From the NCBI RefSeq assembly GCF_023721835.1, contig NZ_JAMKFE010000006.1, positions 186,001 through 250,000 on the forward strand: a stretch of DNA of 64,000 nt, written 5' to 3'. Both the position numbers and the translations under genes were made by a program. This document shows positions 8,343 through 16,282 of the stretch, piece after piece. The notes under the pieces are model-generated. The model was given only the letters and a program-made list of their open reading frames with translations. It ran no database searches and was not told the origin of the DNA. Source of the DNA: Caldimonas mangrovi. Lineage in GTDB: Bacteria; Pseudomonadota; Gammaproteobacteria; Burkholderiales; Burkholderiaceae_C. How positions within the stretch are numbered: the first letter of the stretch is position 1; the number at the start of each line of letters is the position of its first letter.

Positions 8343-9617
8343 ATGATCTCCGTTCTCGTCGCATCGGCCGATATCGCCGGCACATCGAGCCTCGCCGCCG
8401 ACCTCACGTCGGTCGGCATTCACGTGCTTGGTGCGACCGATCGCCGCAATGTGGTGCGGGACGTCGTCCGGCATGCACCGGATGTGCTCGTCTGGTGGGA
8501 CGACACCCTCGACGCCGCCGCGCTGCAGGCGCTCCAAGCTCTCGGTTCGACAGCCCCGTTGCCGGTCGTGGCATTCACCGCCGACCCGGACGTCGAGCGC
8601 ATCGGCCGGGCCATCGAAGCCGGCGTGCACGCGCATGTCGTCAACGGCTATTCAGTGCAACGGTTGCGCTCGGTGCTGCACGTCGCGCAAGCGCGATTCA
8701 GGCACGAGCAGCGCTTGCGCAGTTCGCTGGAGGACGTGACCCACCGCTTCGAAGAGCGCAAGCTCGTCGACCGCGCCAAGGGCATCCTGATGCGTGCGAC
8801 GCAGATGTCCGAGGACGAAGCCTTTCGCCTGCTGCGCAAGGTCTCGATGCGCGACAACCAGCGCGTCGGGCAGGTCTCGCGGCAGGTCATCGACGCGGCC
8901 CACTACGCGGAAGCCGTCAATCGCGCCGGGCAGTTGCGCATGCTGTCGCAGCGCATCGTCAAGCTGCAGGCGCTGCTGTGTGCCGGCGCTGAGCCGGCCG
9001 GTTCCGCTGCACTGCTGTCGCAATCGGTGGAGCGGGTCGATGCCAACCTGGTCCAGCTGGGGCGATCGCTGTCGAAACCGACCTTCGGTGACCTGCTCGA
9101 TACCGTGCAGGGCGTGTGGGAGCCCCTGAAGGAAGGCCTGCGTGAGGGCAGCGATATCTCCCGCCTTGGCCGCCTCGACGAACTGGCCGACAACCTGCTG
9201 AGCGGTGCCGAGCAGCTGACCACGAGTCTCGAAGGCGCAGGATTGCTCAACACGTTGCACGTGATCAACGTATGCGGCCGCCAGCGCATGCTGTCGCAAC
9301 GGCTTGCCAAGCAGGCTCTGCTGGGAGGGCTGCTGACCGGGGCCACAGGGCAGGCCGCGCAGGCGAGCGCCGCGGCGACGGTGCAGGAGTTCGAGCGCTC
9401 GCTCGCGTACCTGAACCAGGCACCGTTGAGTTCTGCCGACATCCGCCGCTCGCTGGAGCTGGCCGGCGTGGCATGGCAACAATTGCTCGGTGGTCTGCAG
9501 CGCGCCGACGAGGCCTCGGGAAGGCTGCTGCTGGCGCGTGCCAGCGAAGAGCTGCTCGATGCCTTCGAGCGTCTGACCGAGCGCTACGAACGCAGCATGC
9601 AGATGCTCACTGGCTGA
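8343..9617 (+). CDS. ANTAR-type regulator with PilJ-like nitrate-sensing domain
   Basis: Likely nitrate-responsive RNA-binding regulator, 424 residues, with no membrane segment. Residues 1 to about 115 resemble a response-regulator receiver; an Asp pair is present at the beta-3 end (VLVWWDD) but the conserved late Lys is not seen. Residues about 130-185 are an ANTAR domain (LVDRAKGILMRATQMSEDEAF ... LRKVSMRDNQR). The rest is a PilJ N-terminal type domain with two copies of the P-box-like motif, NRAGQLRMLSQR and NVCGRQRMLSQR. Klebsiella NasR pairs a NIT sensor with ANTAR in the other order, so this is an analogue, not an orthologue. The ATG at 8343 begins where receiver homology begins; the ribosome site is poor. 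It is divergent from the nitrate transporter. Confidence 0.85.
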   Translation: MISVLVASADIAGTSSLAADLTSVGIHVLGATDRRNVVRDVVRHAPDVLVWWDDTLDAAALQALQALGSTAPLPVVAFTADPDVERIGRAIEAGVHAHVVNGYSVQRLRSVLHVAQARFRHEQRLRSSLEDVTHRFEERKLVDRAKGILMRATQMSEDEAFRLLRKVSMRDNQRVGQVSRQVIDAAHYAEAVNRAGQLRMLSQRIVKLQALLCAGAEPAGSAALLSQSVERVDANLVQLGRSLSKPTFGDLLDTVQGVWEPLKEGLREGSDISRLGRLDELADNLLSGAEQLTTSLEGAGLLNTLHVINVCGRQRMLSQRLAKQALLGGLLTGATGQAAQASAAATVQEFERSLAYLNQAPLSSADIRRSLELAGVAWQQLLGGLQRADEASGRLLLARASEELLDAFERLTERYERSMQMLTG

Positions 9618-9876
9618 CGGGGGACGGTCGAATCGGACAAGCCGGCCGGCCGCGCCGGATGCTCGAAACCCGAACGTCCGCACGCTGTCCCGTCGGCCCC
9701 CCTGCTCGCGGGGGCGCTGCGGTGTGCGGTATGCCGCGAATCTGATGGCATCCGTGAAAATCGCCACGCAGGGCGAGTGGCTTGGGTGGACAATGACCTC
9801 GTCTTCGCCGTCACTGGCGGAGCCAGCCAAGACACGCACACCGGAGGCACCGAGTGCCCCCGGAAGGCATAGCAAC

Positions 9877-10920
9877 ATGGAACAGCCGCAAAACCCTGTC
9901 CCGCCAGGGAGCCCCGCGCCCGCAGGCGACGCGGCAGATCGCACGTCGACGATGCCCGGCGCGGCACTCCTCGACGCCTTGCTCGGTGCCTCCGAGCATG
10001 CCCCGGTCGGCATTTATGTCAAAGACGCCCAGGGGCGTTATGTTTTCGTCAATCCTGCTGCCGCCCGGCTGCTCGGTCGCGAGGCCGAGCAGGTGCTCGG
10101 ACGGACCGACGACGAACTGCTTTCGCCCGAATACGCCGCGATCCTGCGCACTGCCGATCAAGCTGCGCTCGCTCAGGGGCGCGCCGTTCGCCGCGACGAT
10201 CGCATCCCGGACGCGTCGGGCGCTGTGCTGGAGCTCCTGGCGGTGCGCACCCCGGTTCCCGGCGGCTACATCTGCGGCACATGGACCGATCCGTCCGAGC
10301 TGCGCCGCACGCAGGCGCAGCTACGGCACGCGCTCGAGCAGCTTGAAATGCAGCAACGGCAGAACGAGGAACTGCGCCAGGAACTGAAAGACCAGTCGGT
10401 GCGCGACCCGCTCACGGGCGTCTACAACCGCAATCATTTCGAGGAACAACTGCGGCGCGAGGTCGACTTGTCGATGCGCGAGCACCGGGAATTCGCGCTC
10501 GTTTCGGTGCAGGTCGACGACTACGCACAGTTGGTGGCCCGGCACGGCCAGCCGGCCGGCGAGCGTGTGCTGCAGGCGTTGGGCCGGCTGCTGCGGGGCA
10601 ACACGCGCGCGATGGACGCACCGTGCCGCCTCGGCGAAGACCGCTTCGCGGTGGTGCTGTCGGGCGTCGGCCTGGCGACGGCGCATTCACGCATGGAAAG
10701 CGTGCGTCGCCAGTGCGAGGCGCAGATCGTGATGCTCGAGGGCGAAGAACTGCGCTTCACGGTGTCGATGGGTGTCGCCAGCTTTCCGCATACCACTCAG
10801 GAGCGTCAGGTCCTGCTCGATGCCGCCGAAGCCGCGCTGTTGGAGGCCCGTCGCCGCGGCAGCAACTGCGTGATGCCGGCAGCGATCGCCTTCGGTCAGG
10901 CCGCCGCCAATCCCTTGTAG
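9877..10920 (+). CDS. PAS-GGDEF protein with degenerate active site
   Basis: A 347-residue cytoplasmic protein. An N-terminal PAS domain (EHAPVGIYVKDAQGRYVFVNPAAA) is followed by a short coiled coil rich in Gln and Glu, then a GGDEF domain beginning DPLTGVYNRNHF. The signature that should read R-x-GGDEF reads RLGEDRF, so the catalytic Glu is replaced by Arg and the second Gly by Glu. Cyclic di-GMP synthesis is therefore unlikely; binding of GTP or a scaffold role remains possible. The start at 9877 has GGAAGG 9 nt upstream; earlier in-frame starts give a disordered extension. Its last 25 bp overlap the convergent permease gene. Confidence 0.85.
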   Translation: MEQPQNPVPPGSPAPAGDAADRTSTMPGAALLDALLGASEHAPVGIYVKDAQGRYVFVNPAAARLLGREAEQVLGRTDDELLSPEYAAILRTADQAALAQGRAVRRDDRIPDASGAVLELLAVRTPVPGGYICGTWTDPSELRRTQAQLRHALEQLEMQQRQNEELRQELKDQSVRDPLTGVYNRNHFEEQLRREVDLSMREHREFALVSVQVDDYAQLVARHGQPAGERVLQALGRLLRGNTRAMDAPCRLGEDRFAVVLSGVGLATAHSRMESVRRQCEAQIVMLEGEELRFTVSMGVASFPHTTQERQVLLDAAEAALLEARRRGSNCVMPAAIAFGQAAANPL

Positions 10921-11714
10921 AGCATGTAGGCGGCCAGCAGGTAGAGCATGCCGGCAAAGGCACGCTTGAGCTGCCTCACGTTCATGGCATGAGCCGCCTT
11001 CGCGCCGAGAGGGGCAAACAGCACGCTGGCCGCCGCAATGACGCCGAGTGCCGGCAGGTAGAGGTAGCCAAGCGCGCCCGGCAGCACCTGCGGCAGCGAC
11101 CAGCCTCCGACGAGATAGCCGACCGTGTTTGCCAAGGCGATCGGAAACCCGAGTGCGGCGCTCGTTGCGACGGCGTTGTGCATGGACACGTTGCACCAGG
11201 TCATGAACGGCACCGAGACGAATCCGCCGCCGGCGCCGACCAGTCCCGAGACAAATCCGATGCCGCTGCCGGCGGCCGTCTGGCCCAGGGGGCCCGGGAT
11301 CTGTCGAGACGGCGCCGGTTTCTTGTCGAGCAGCATCTGTGTCGCCGAGAAGCCGACGAACAGCGCGAACACGAGTGCCAGCCAGGCCCCCTTCAGCAAT
11401 GCGAACACACCGGCGCCGGCGATCAGCCCGCCGATCACGATGCCCGGGGCCAGCCCGCGCACCAAGCCCCACTTCACGGCACCTCGCTTGTGGTGGGCGC
11501 GCACGCTGGAAATCGACGTGAACAGGATCGTCGCCATCGAGGTGGCGATGGCCATCTTCACTGCCAGCCCGTCAGGCACGCCGCGGTGCGACAGGATCAG
11601 CGTCAAGAACGGCACCATCAACATGCCGCCGCCGATGCCCAGCAAGCCGGCCAGAAAGCCGGTGCACGAACCGAGCAACAGCAGCTCGGCAAAGAACAAC
11701 CATTCGAGATTCAA
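10896..11714 (-). CDS. TauE/SafE (TSUP) family membrane permease
   Basis: A 272-residue integral membrane protein of the sulphite exporter TauE/SafE family, probably exporting an organic or inorganic sulphur anion. Two family repeats are visible: GFLAGLLGIGGGMLMVPF near the N-terminus and GFVSGLVGAGGGFVSVPF in the second half. The start is TTG at 11714, overlapping the stop of the upstream EVE gene as TTGA with GGAG 5 nt ahead; no ATG fits the family N-terminus. It converges on and overlaps the PAS-GGDEF gene. The substrate cannot be inferred. Confidence 0.88.
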   Translation of the reverse strand: MNLEWLFFAELLLLGSCTGFLAGLLGIGGGMLMVPFLTLILSHRGVPDGLAVKMAIATSMATILFTSISSVRAHHKRGAVKWGLVRGLAPGIVIGGLIAGAGVFALLKGAWLALVFALFVGFSATQMLLDKKPAPSRQIPGPLGQTAAGSGIGFVSGLVGAGGGFVSVPFMTWCNVSMHNAVATSAALGFPIALANTVGYLVGGWSLPQVLPGALGYLYLPALGVIAAASVLFAPLGAKAAHAMNVRQLKRAFAGMLYLLAAYMLYKGLAAA

Positions 11715-12184
11715 GCAGACTCCAACAACCGCAGAACTTCCCGCCATTCGTCGGGGGCGACGGGCGTGATCGACAGACGGTTGCCGGGCCGCAACACCAC
11801 CATGCTTGCCAAGCCAGGTGCTTCGCGCATTTCCTTCAAACTGAGCAATCGCGTCTTGCGTACCAGCTTGACATCCACATGCAACCAACGCGGAGATTCT
11901 CGCGTCGACTTCGCGTCGAAATACGTGCTGTCCGGGTTGAACTGAGTTGCGTCAGGGTACGCAGTGGACGCCACTTCGGCGATCCCTGCGATGCCCGGCT
12001 CGGGGCAGGAGGAGTGGTAGAACAGGACCCCGTCGCCGATGCGCATCGCGTCGCGCATGAAGTTGCGTGCCTGGTAGTTGCGCACGCCGGTCCACGGCAC
12101 GGTGTGCCCGGGGGCATGCGAGAGGTCGTCGATCGAGCACTCGTCGGGCTCGCTCTTCATCAACCAGTACTGGGGGGAGGGCAT
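11711..12184 (-). CDS. EVE domain protein
   Basis: A 157-residue EVE/PUA-like protein, a family thought to bind modified bases in nucleic acid. Hallmarks are YWLMKSEPDE at the N-terminus, WTGVRNYQARNFMRD and VLFYHSSC, and the full family length is present. I chose ATG 12184 (MPSPQYW) because family members start just before YWLMKSEP and because the longer GTG start at 12208 lies inside the predicted 6S RNA. It lies 14 nt after the 6S RNA end and is coupled to the TSUP gene, so the RNA and two genes may form one transcript, as ssrS and ygfA do in E. coli. Confidence 0.88.
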   Translation of the reverse strand: MPSPQYWLMKSEPDECSIDDLSHAPGHTVPWTGVRNYQARNFMRDAMRIGDGVLFYHSSCPEPGIAGIAEVASTAYPDATQFNPDSTYFDAKSTRESPRWLHVDVKLVRKTRLLSLKEMREAPGLASMVVLRPGNRLSITPVAPDEWREVLRLLESA

Positions 12185-12198
12185 GCGCAAGATAAGGG

Positions 12199-12376
12199 TG
12201 TCCGCCACGAGCCGAGAGCCGCATTCCTGAACCCAGGGGATTCAGGTGGGCGAGGTCAGTCAAGCTTCGGGTTCATCTGACGCGAGACGATCGCACCAGC
12301 AAGACAATGTTCCAAGCCCTTGCTCACAGGAGCATCGGTTCAAGGAAATATAAAACTCCCGCGAACGCGACGGACA
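12199..12376 (-). ncRNA. ssrS: 6S RNA
   Basis: Regulatory RNA that binds sigma-70 RNA polymerase. The 178-nt span is closed by an 11-bp stem between the 5' end (UGUCCGUCGCG) and the 3' end (CGUGGCGGACA), two pairs being G-U. Inside lie the family-like CCUUGAACCGAUGCUC segment and the 3' hairpin CCUGAAUCC-CCU-GGGUUCAGG, which corresponds to the CCUUGAACC/GGGUUCAAGG hairpin of E. coli 6S. The position directly after zapA is the usual one in proteobacteria. A TAGAAT -10 box ends 6 nt before the predicted 5' end. The ends are predicted by pairing, not measured. Confidence 0.9.
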
Positions 12377-12381
12377 AAATC

Positions 12382-12409
12382 ATTCTACGCCCGTGCTTGC
12401 CGCTTCACA
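12382..12409 (-). promoter_or_regulatory. Predicted sigma-70 promoter of 6S RNA
   Basis: The -10 hexamer TAGAAT is at 12387-12382 on the minus strand. A weak -35, TGTGAA, is at 12409-12404, giving a 16-nt spacer. Initiation at about 12376 agrees with the 5' end predicted from the closing stem. The -35 overlaps the zapA stop region. Confidence 0.6.
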
Positions 12410-12728
12410 GCAGTTGCCCGTCTTGCCCTAGGGCTTCGTCGATACGATGGATCAGGGTGGCGAGATCTGTGCTTGCCGCGCCTTCCTCGGCATGGTCCGC
12501 GCGTGCTTGCGCAGCGCGCGGCGCCGCCGGCCGTTCGGCGAGTTCGTAAGCGATGTTCAGCGCTGCGAGCACCGCAATGCGTTCGCGCGCCTTCACTTTG
12601 CCGGCATCGCGGATCGAGCACATTTCACGATCGACGTGGTTCACCGCTTCGAGCAGCGCAGCTTCGCCACCCTCGGTGCAGCCGAGGATGTAGCTCTGGC
12701 CCATGATGGTCACTTCGATCTGCTTCAT
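12405..12728 (-). CDS. zapA: Cell division protein ZapA
   Basis: FtsZ-ring stabilising protein, 107 residues. The N-terminal fold reads KQIEVTIMGQSYILGC and is followed by the dimerising helix with LEAVNHVDREM and ERIAVLAALNIAYEL. The C-terminal part is Ala-rich and helical. The ATG at 12728 overlaps the stop of the zapB-like gene as ATGA. The neighbours are the typical betaproteobacterial order zapB-zapA-ssrS. Confidence 0.94.
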   Translation of the reverse strand: MKQIEVTIMGQSYILGCTEGGEAALLEAVNHVDREMCSIRDAGKVKARERIAVLAALNIAYELAERPAAPRAAQARADHAEEGAASTDLATLIHRIDEALGQDGQLL

Positions 12729-12952
12729 CCTGCGTCCTTCTGACCGCCATCCGGCGCGCTGATGGTTTCGGGCAGTCGTTCGAGCAGTGCGTCGATGCGC
12801 GCGCGCGCGGCACTCAATCGCGAACGCAGGCTGTCGCGCTCGGCCGTCATGCCGGCCAGTTGCTGCTCGAGCAGGGCGTTGGTGCGTTGCAGTTCTTCGT
12901 AGCGCACCAGCAGGCGTTCCACGCGTTCCGCGAGTTCGTCGATCTGTGACAT
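12725..12952 (-). CDS. zapB: ZapB-like coiled-coil protein (TIGR02449 type)
   Basis: A 75-residue protein that is almost entirely coiled coil (heptads from about residue 3 to 62), of the short family found just upstream of zapA. It probably works with ZapA at the division ring, though homology to E. coli ZapB is structural at best. AGGAAGG precedes the ATG at 12952. It is coupled to zapA by overlap. A TACAAT -10-like element at 12981-12976 may start the transcript. Confidence 0.82.
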   Translation of the reverse strand: MSQIDELAERVERLLVRYEELQRTNALLEQQLAGMTAERDSLRSRLSAARARIDALLERLPETISAPDGGQKDAG

Positions 12953-12975
12953 GGGGAAGGCCTTCCTCTGCGGGC

Positions 12976-12998
12976 ATTGTAGAACGCGCTTTTACAAT
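12976..12998. promoter_or_regulatory. Face-to-face -10 elements between zapB and the cob operon
   Basis: The 23-bp inverted repeat ATTGTA-N11-TACAAT presents TACAAT on both strands. On the plus strand it sits 7 nt before the predicted riboswitch 5' end (about 13005). On the minus strand it sits about 24 nt before the zapB-like start codon. Neither has a good -35, so this is a candidate pair of divergent core promoters or a regulator site. Confidence 0.4.
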
Positions 12999-13004
12999 TC
13001 CGCC

Positions 13005-13196
13005 GTTGGTGCTCGCCCTCATGCCGTGAAGTCGTGCAGGCGAGGAAACGGGAAGCAGGGAGAGCGCATGCTCCAACCTGCGCTGCCCCCGCAACGGTAA
13101 GCGGAAGGGACGATGCTCCCGACCCGTGCCATCGGCCACTGGAACGCAGGCATCCGGGAAGGCGGCATCGGGTTTCGCCAGCCCGGAGACCGGCCA
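13005..13196 (+). promoter_or_regulatory. Cobalamin (B12) riboswitch
   Basis: Conserved aptamer elements appear in order: CTGCCCCCGCAACGGTAA (13089-13107 region), the B12 box GCCACTGG near 13135-13142, GGGAAGG near 13156, and AGCCCGGAGACCGGCC ending near 13195. It precedes cobU. The 83 nt to the ATG have no U-tract; CCGG at about 13258 can pair with the CCGG of the ribosome site GGAGAG, so control of translation is more likely than termination. Confidence 0.95.
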
Positions 13197-13279
13197 ACAC
13201 GTGGGCGTGACGCAGTTCGCACCCGTTCTGGCCGAGCAGCTGCGGGGACGCTGATGCCGGCGCCTGCACCGGAGAGCGC

Positions 13280-13849
13280 ATGACAGCGCAAATGCACCTG
13301 ATCCTCGGAGCCGAGCGCTCCGGCAAGAGCCGCCATGCCGAACGCCTGGCGCGCGAGATCCAGCAACGACGAGGCGCCCAGGTGGTCTACCTCGCCACCG
13401 CATGGCGCGGCGATGCCGAGATGAGCGAACGTATCGAGCGCCATCGGCGCGAGCGCCCGCCGGCGTGGCAGACGATCGAGCCGCCGTTGCGAGCGGACGC
13501 GCTGGCCGCTGCCGTGCGTGAGCACGCACGGCCCGGGGCCTGTGTCCTGATCGATTGCCTGACCCTGTGGATCACGCAGATGCTTTGTCCGCCGCCGGGC
13601 TGCACCGAGCAGGACGCGCAGGTTGCCAGCGACGCACTCCTGGAGGCGCTGCGCCAGGCGGACGCGCCGGTGCTGCTCGTCTCCAACGAGATCGGGTGGG
13701 GCGTGACACCGCTCGGGCGCGAGACACGCGGAGTCGTCGATGCGCTCGGTCGGCTGCATCAACGTGTGGCGGCACAGGCCGAGCGGGTGACTTTGATGGT
13801 GGCGGGTCTGCCGATGGCCGTGAAGCCCGCTTCGGGAAGCCAATCATGA
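13280..13849 (+). CDS. cobU: Adenosylcobinamide kinase / adenosylcobinamide-phosphate guanylyltransferase
   Basis: Cytoplasmic enzyme that phosphorylates adenosylcobinamide and then transfers GMP, activating it for joining to the lower ligand. The 189 residues are the usual length. The P-loop is GAERSGKS at residues 11-18, followed by HAERLA; later family motifs are [13 protein letters not shown] and [11 protein letters not shown]. The ATG at 13280 has GGAGAG 3-8 nt upstream within the riboswitch expression platform. The stop overlaps cobT as ATGA. Confidence 0.95.
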   Translation: MTAQMHLILGAERSGKSRHAERLAREIQQRRGAQVVYLATAWRGDAEMSERIERHRRERPPAWQTIEPPLRADALAAAVREHARPGACVLIDCLTLWITQMLCPPPGCTEQDAQVASDALLEALRQADAPVLLVSNEIGWGVTPLGRETRGVVDALGRLHQRVAAQAERVTLMVAGLPMAVKPASGSQS

Positions 13850-14937
13850 ACCCGACGTGGACGGCTCCTTCTGTCGAACCGGCGCACGATGTCGTGCGTG
13901 CCGCCCGGCTGCAGCACCGGCTCGACCGCAAGACCAAGCCGCTCGGCGCGCTGGGACGCCTGGAGGCGCTGGCACTGCAGATCGGGCTGATCCAGCGCAG
14001 CGAAGCGCCGCAGTTGCAGGCGCCGCAACTGGTCGTGTTCGCCGGCGATCATGGCATCGCAGCGCGTGGCGTGTCGGCCTTCCCCAGCGACGTGACGTGG
14101 CAGATGGTCGAAAACTTTCTGACTGGCGGTGCGGCGGTCAGCGTGCTGGCGAGGCAGCACGGCATCGCACTCACCGTGGTCGACGCCGGCGTGCGGCACG
14201 ACTTCGAGCCGCGGGAGGCCCTGAGGCTGTGCAAGATCTCGCACGGCACGCAGGATGCAAGCCAGGCGCCGGCGATGTCGCGAGACCAATGCCATGCAGC
14301 GCTGACCGCGGGCGTCGAAGTCGCCCGATCACTGCCGGGCAACGTGCTCCTAGTGGGCGAGATGGGTATCGGCAACACGTCCAGCGCGTCGATGCTGCTG
14401 TCGCGGCTTGCCGGCGTGCCGCTGGAGCAGTGCACCGGCCGCGGTACCGGCCTCGACGACGCTGGCTTGGCGCACAAGCTCGCGGTGCTGCAGCAGGCGA
14501 TGCGCCTGCACGACGAAGCGAGCGATCCACTGGATGCGCTCGCGGCCTTCGGCGGCTTCGAAATCGCGATGATGGTGGGCGCGGTCTTGCAGGCAGCGCA
14601 CGAGCATCGGGTCGTGCTGGTCGACGGCTTCATTACCGGTGCGGCCGTACTGGTCGCGCATGCCCTGGCGCCGGCCGTGCTCGACTATTGTGTGTTCTCT
14701 CATCGCTCCGGCGAGGCCGGACACACCCGGTTGCTCGAGCACCTCGAAGTCGAGCCGCTCGTGGACCTGCGCATGCGTCTCGGTGAGGGCTCAGGAGCGG
14801 CTCTCGTGTGGCCACTGGTGGCCTCGAGCGTGCTGCTGCTCGCCGAAATGGCGAGCTTTGAATCTGCCGGCGTGTCGGACCGAACGGCGACTTCCCTTTC
14901 TGCGGGGCAGGCGCCCAGCGCCCAGCGTGCAGCATGA
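13846..14937 (+). CDS. cobT: Nicotinate-nucleotide--dimethylbenzimidazole phosphoribosyltransferase
   Basis: Makes alpha-ribazole phosphate, the lower ligand precursor of cobalamin. The 363 residues fit the family (about 350). Visible motifs are [12 protein letters not shown], the active-site loop [31 protein letters not shown], and the terminal [13 protein letters not shown] containing the catalytic Glu region. The ATG at 13846 overlaps the cobU stop, and its own stop overlaps the cobS start, so the block is translationally coupled. Confidence 0.96.
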   Translation: MNPTWTAPSVEPAHDVVRAARLQHRLDRKTKPLGALGRLEALALQIGLIQRSEAPQLQAPQLVVFAGDHGIAARGVSAFPSDVTWQMVENFLTGGAAVSVLARQHGIALTVVDAGVRHDFEPREALRLCKISHGTQDASQAPAMSRDQCHAALTAGVEVARSLPGNVLLVGEMGIGNTSSASMLLSRLAGVPLEQCTGRGTGLDDAGLAHKLAVLQQAMRLHDEASDPLDALAAFGGFEIAMMVGAVLQAAHEHRVVLVDGFITGAAVLVAHALAPAVLDYCVFSHRSGEAGHTRLLEHLEVEPLVDLRMRLGEGSGAALVWPLVASSVLLLAEMASFESAGVSDRTATSLSAGQAPSAQRAA

Positions 14938-15731
14938 GCGCGCTCAGTCACGAACTCAGGCTGGTCGCGATCGCGTGGCAGTTCCTGACGCGGGTGCCGC
15001 TGCCCGCCGCGGTGGTGCGTCGTGTCGGCTATCGCGATGCCTGGCTGCAGGCCAGCGCACGGCACTTTCCGCTCGTCGGGGCAATGGTCGGCACAGGGGC
15101 TGCTGCGGTGTTGCTCGTGGCATCACTTGTTTTTCCGGCCGCCATCGCTGCCGGGCTGTGCCTTGCAGCGACCCTGCTACTGACCGGCGGCTTCCACGAG
15201 GACGGCTGGGCGGATGTCTGCGACGGGCTGGGCGGTTCCCCGGACCGGGAGCGCGCGCTGCAGATCATGAAAGACTCGCGCATTGGGGCTTATGGGGCGA
15301 TCGGGCTGGTGCTGATGCTCGGCCTGAAATGGTCGGCGTTGGCTTCGATGCCCGCCTGGGTCGGGGCCGCTGCGCTGCTGCTCGGGCACACCGCGTCGCG
15401 CGCTGCGGCGGTAGGACTGATCTGGCGCTTGCGCTACGCGGGCGACGCCGAGCACGCCAAGGCCAAGCCGCTTGCGCAGCACCTTTCTGGCGGCGGCTGG
15501 CTGGTGGCGCTCGCGTGGGCCGCCGCCGCAGGGCTGGCATCAGCCTTCGTGCTGCCTCTGTCGGCATTGGCACTCGCGGTCGCGGCGGGGGGCGCGACGA
15601 CCGGGTGGTGCGCCCGCTGGTTCAACCGCCGGCTCGGCGGCTACACCGGGGACTGCCTGGGCGCCACCCAGCAACTGTGCGAGTTGACCATGTACCTCGG
15701 CATCGTGGCGGGCTGTCAATGGACTTGGTGA
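14934..15731 (+). CDS. cobS: Adenosylcobinamide-GDP ribazoletransferase (cobalamin synthase)
   Basis: Integral membrane enzyme joining adenosylcobinamide-GDP to alpha-ribazole phosphate. The 265 residues include several hydrophobic segments and the metal-binding motif [17 protein letters not shown], with [13 protein letters not shown] after it; both are diagnostic. It overlaps cobT by 4 nt and cobC by 13 nt. Confidence 0.95.
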   Translation: MSALSHELRLVAIAWQFLTRVPLPAAVVRRVGYRDAWLQASARHFPLVGAMVGTGAAAVLLVASLVFPAAIAAGLCLAATLLLTGGFHEDGWADVCDGLGGSPDRERALQIMKDSRIGAYGAIGLVLMLGLKWSALASMPAWVGAAALLLGHTASRAAAVGLIWRLRYAGDAEHAKAKPLAQHLSGGGWLVALAWAAAAGLASAFVLPLSALALAVAAGGATTGWCARWFNRRLGGYTGDCLGATQQLCELTMYLGIVAGCQWTW

Positions 15732-16282
15732 TCTGGCGTCACCCGCGTCCGGCAGGCATCGCAGGCCGCTGCATAGGCCGCACCGACGTATCCGTCGACC
15801 GCCGCAAGGCCAAGCGCCTGGCGCATGCGGTGCGGCGGGAAGCACGACGACAGCGCTGGCCACGTGAAGTGTGGACCTCGACACTGTGCCGCTGCACGGC
15901 CGTCGGCGAGATGCTCGCGGCTTGGGGGTGGCGCCACCACCGCGACGCCCGCCTGAACGAACTCGACTTCGGCGCCTGGGATGGCGCAGTCTGGGACGAT
16001 ATCGGCGCCGCTGCCGTGCAGGCCTGGTGCGAAGACTTCACGGCTCATGCGCCCGGCGGAGGCGAGAGCCTCACGGCGTTGTCGTCTCGCTGCCAGGCGT
16101 TTCTCGAGGCGCAAGGTCCATTGAGCGCACCGCTGCTGATCGTTGGACATGCCGGATGGATGCAGGCTGCCCGGCTCCTTTGCGAACACGGGGAACCGCC
16201 ACACGACGCTGCGCAGTGGCCGGTGCCGCCCCGCTATGGCGAGTCGTGGCGGCTCAGGCCGGGGGCGGCGTCTTTGGCTTGA
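15719..16282 (+). CDS. cobC: Alpha-ribazole phosphatase-like histidine phosphatase
   Basis: A 187-residue histidine phosphatase predicted to remove the phosphate in the last steps of cobalamin assembly. The N-terminal catalytic motif is WRHPRP (RHP in place of the usual RHG), LNELDFGAWDG contains the family Glu, and VGHAGWM provides the second His. The start at 15719 lies inside the cobS end, 13 nt before its stop. The last 29 bp overlap the convergent nth gene. A general phosphatase cannot be excluded, but position in the cob operon favours CobC. Confidence 0.85.
   Translation: MDLVIWRHPRPAGIAGRCIGRTDVSVDRRKAKRLAHAVRREARRQRWPREVWTSTLCRCTAVGEMLAAWGWRHHRDARLNELDFGAWDGAVWDDIGAAAVQAWCEDFTAHAPGGGESLTALSSRCQAFLEAQGPLSAPLLIVGHAGWMQAARLLCEHGEPPHDAAQWPVPPRYGESWRLRPGAASLA

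Noticed and set aside
12185-12208. GTG start at 12208 for the EVE gene
   Set aside because: It lies within the closing stem of the predicted 6S RNA and adds residues not found in the family.
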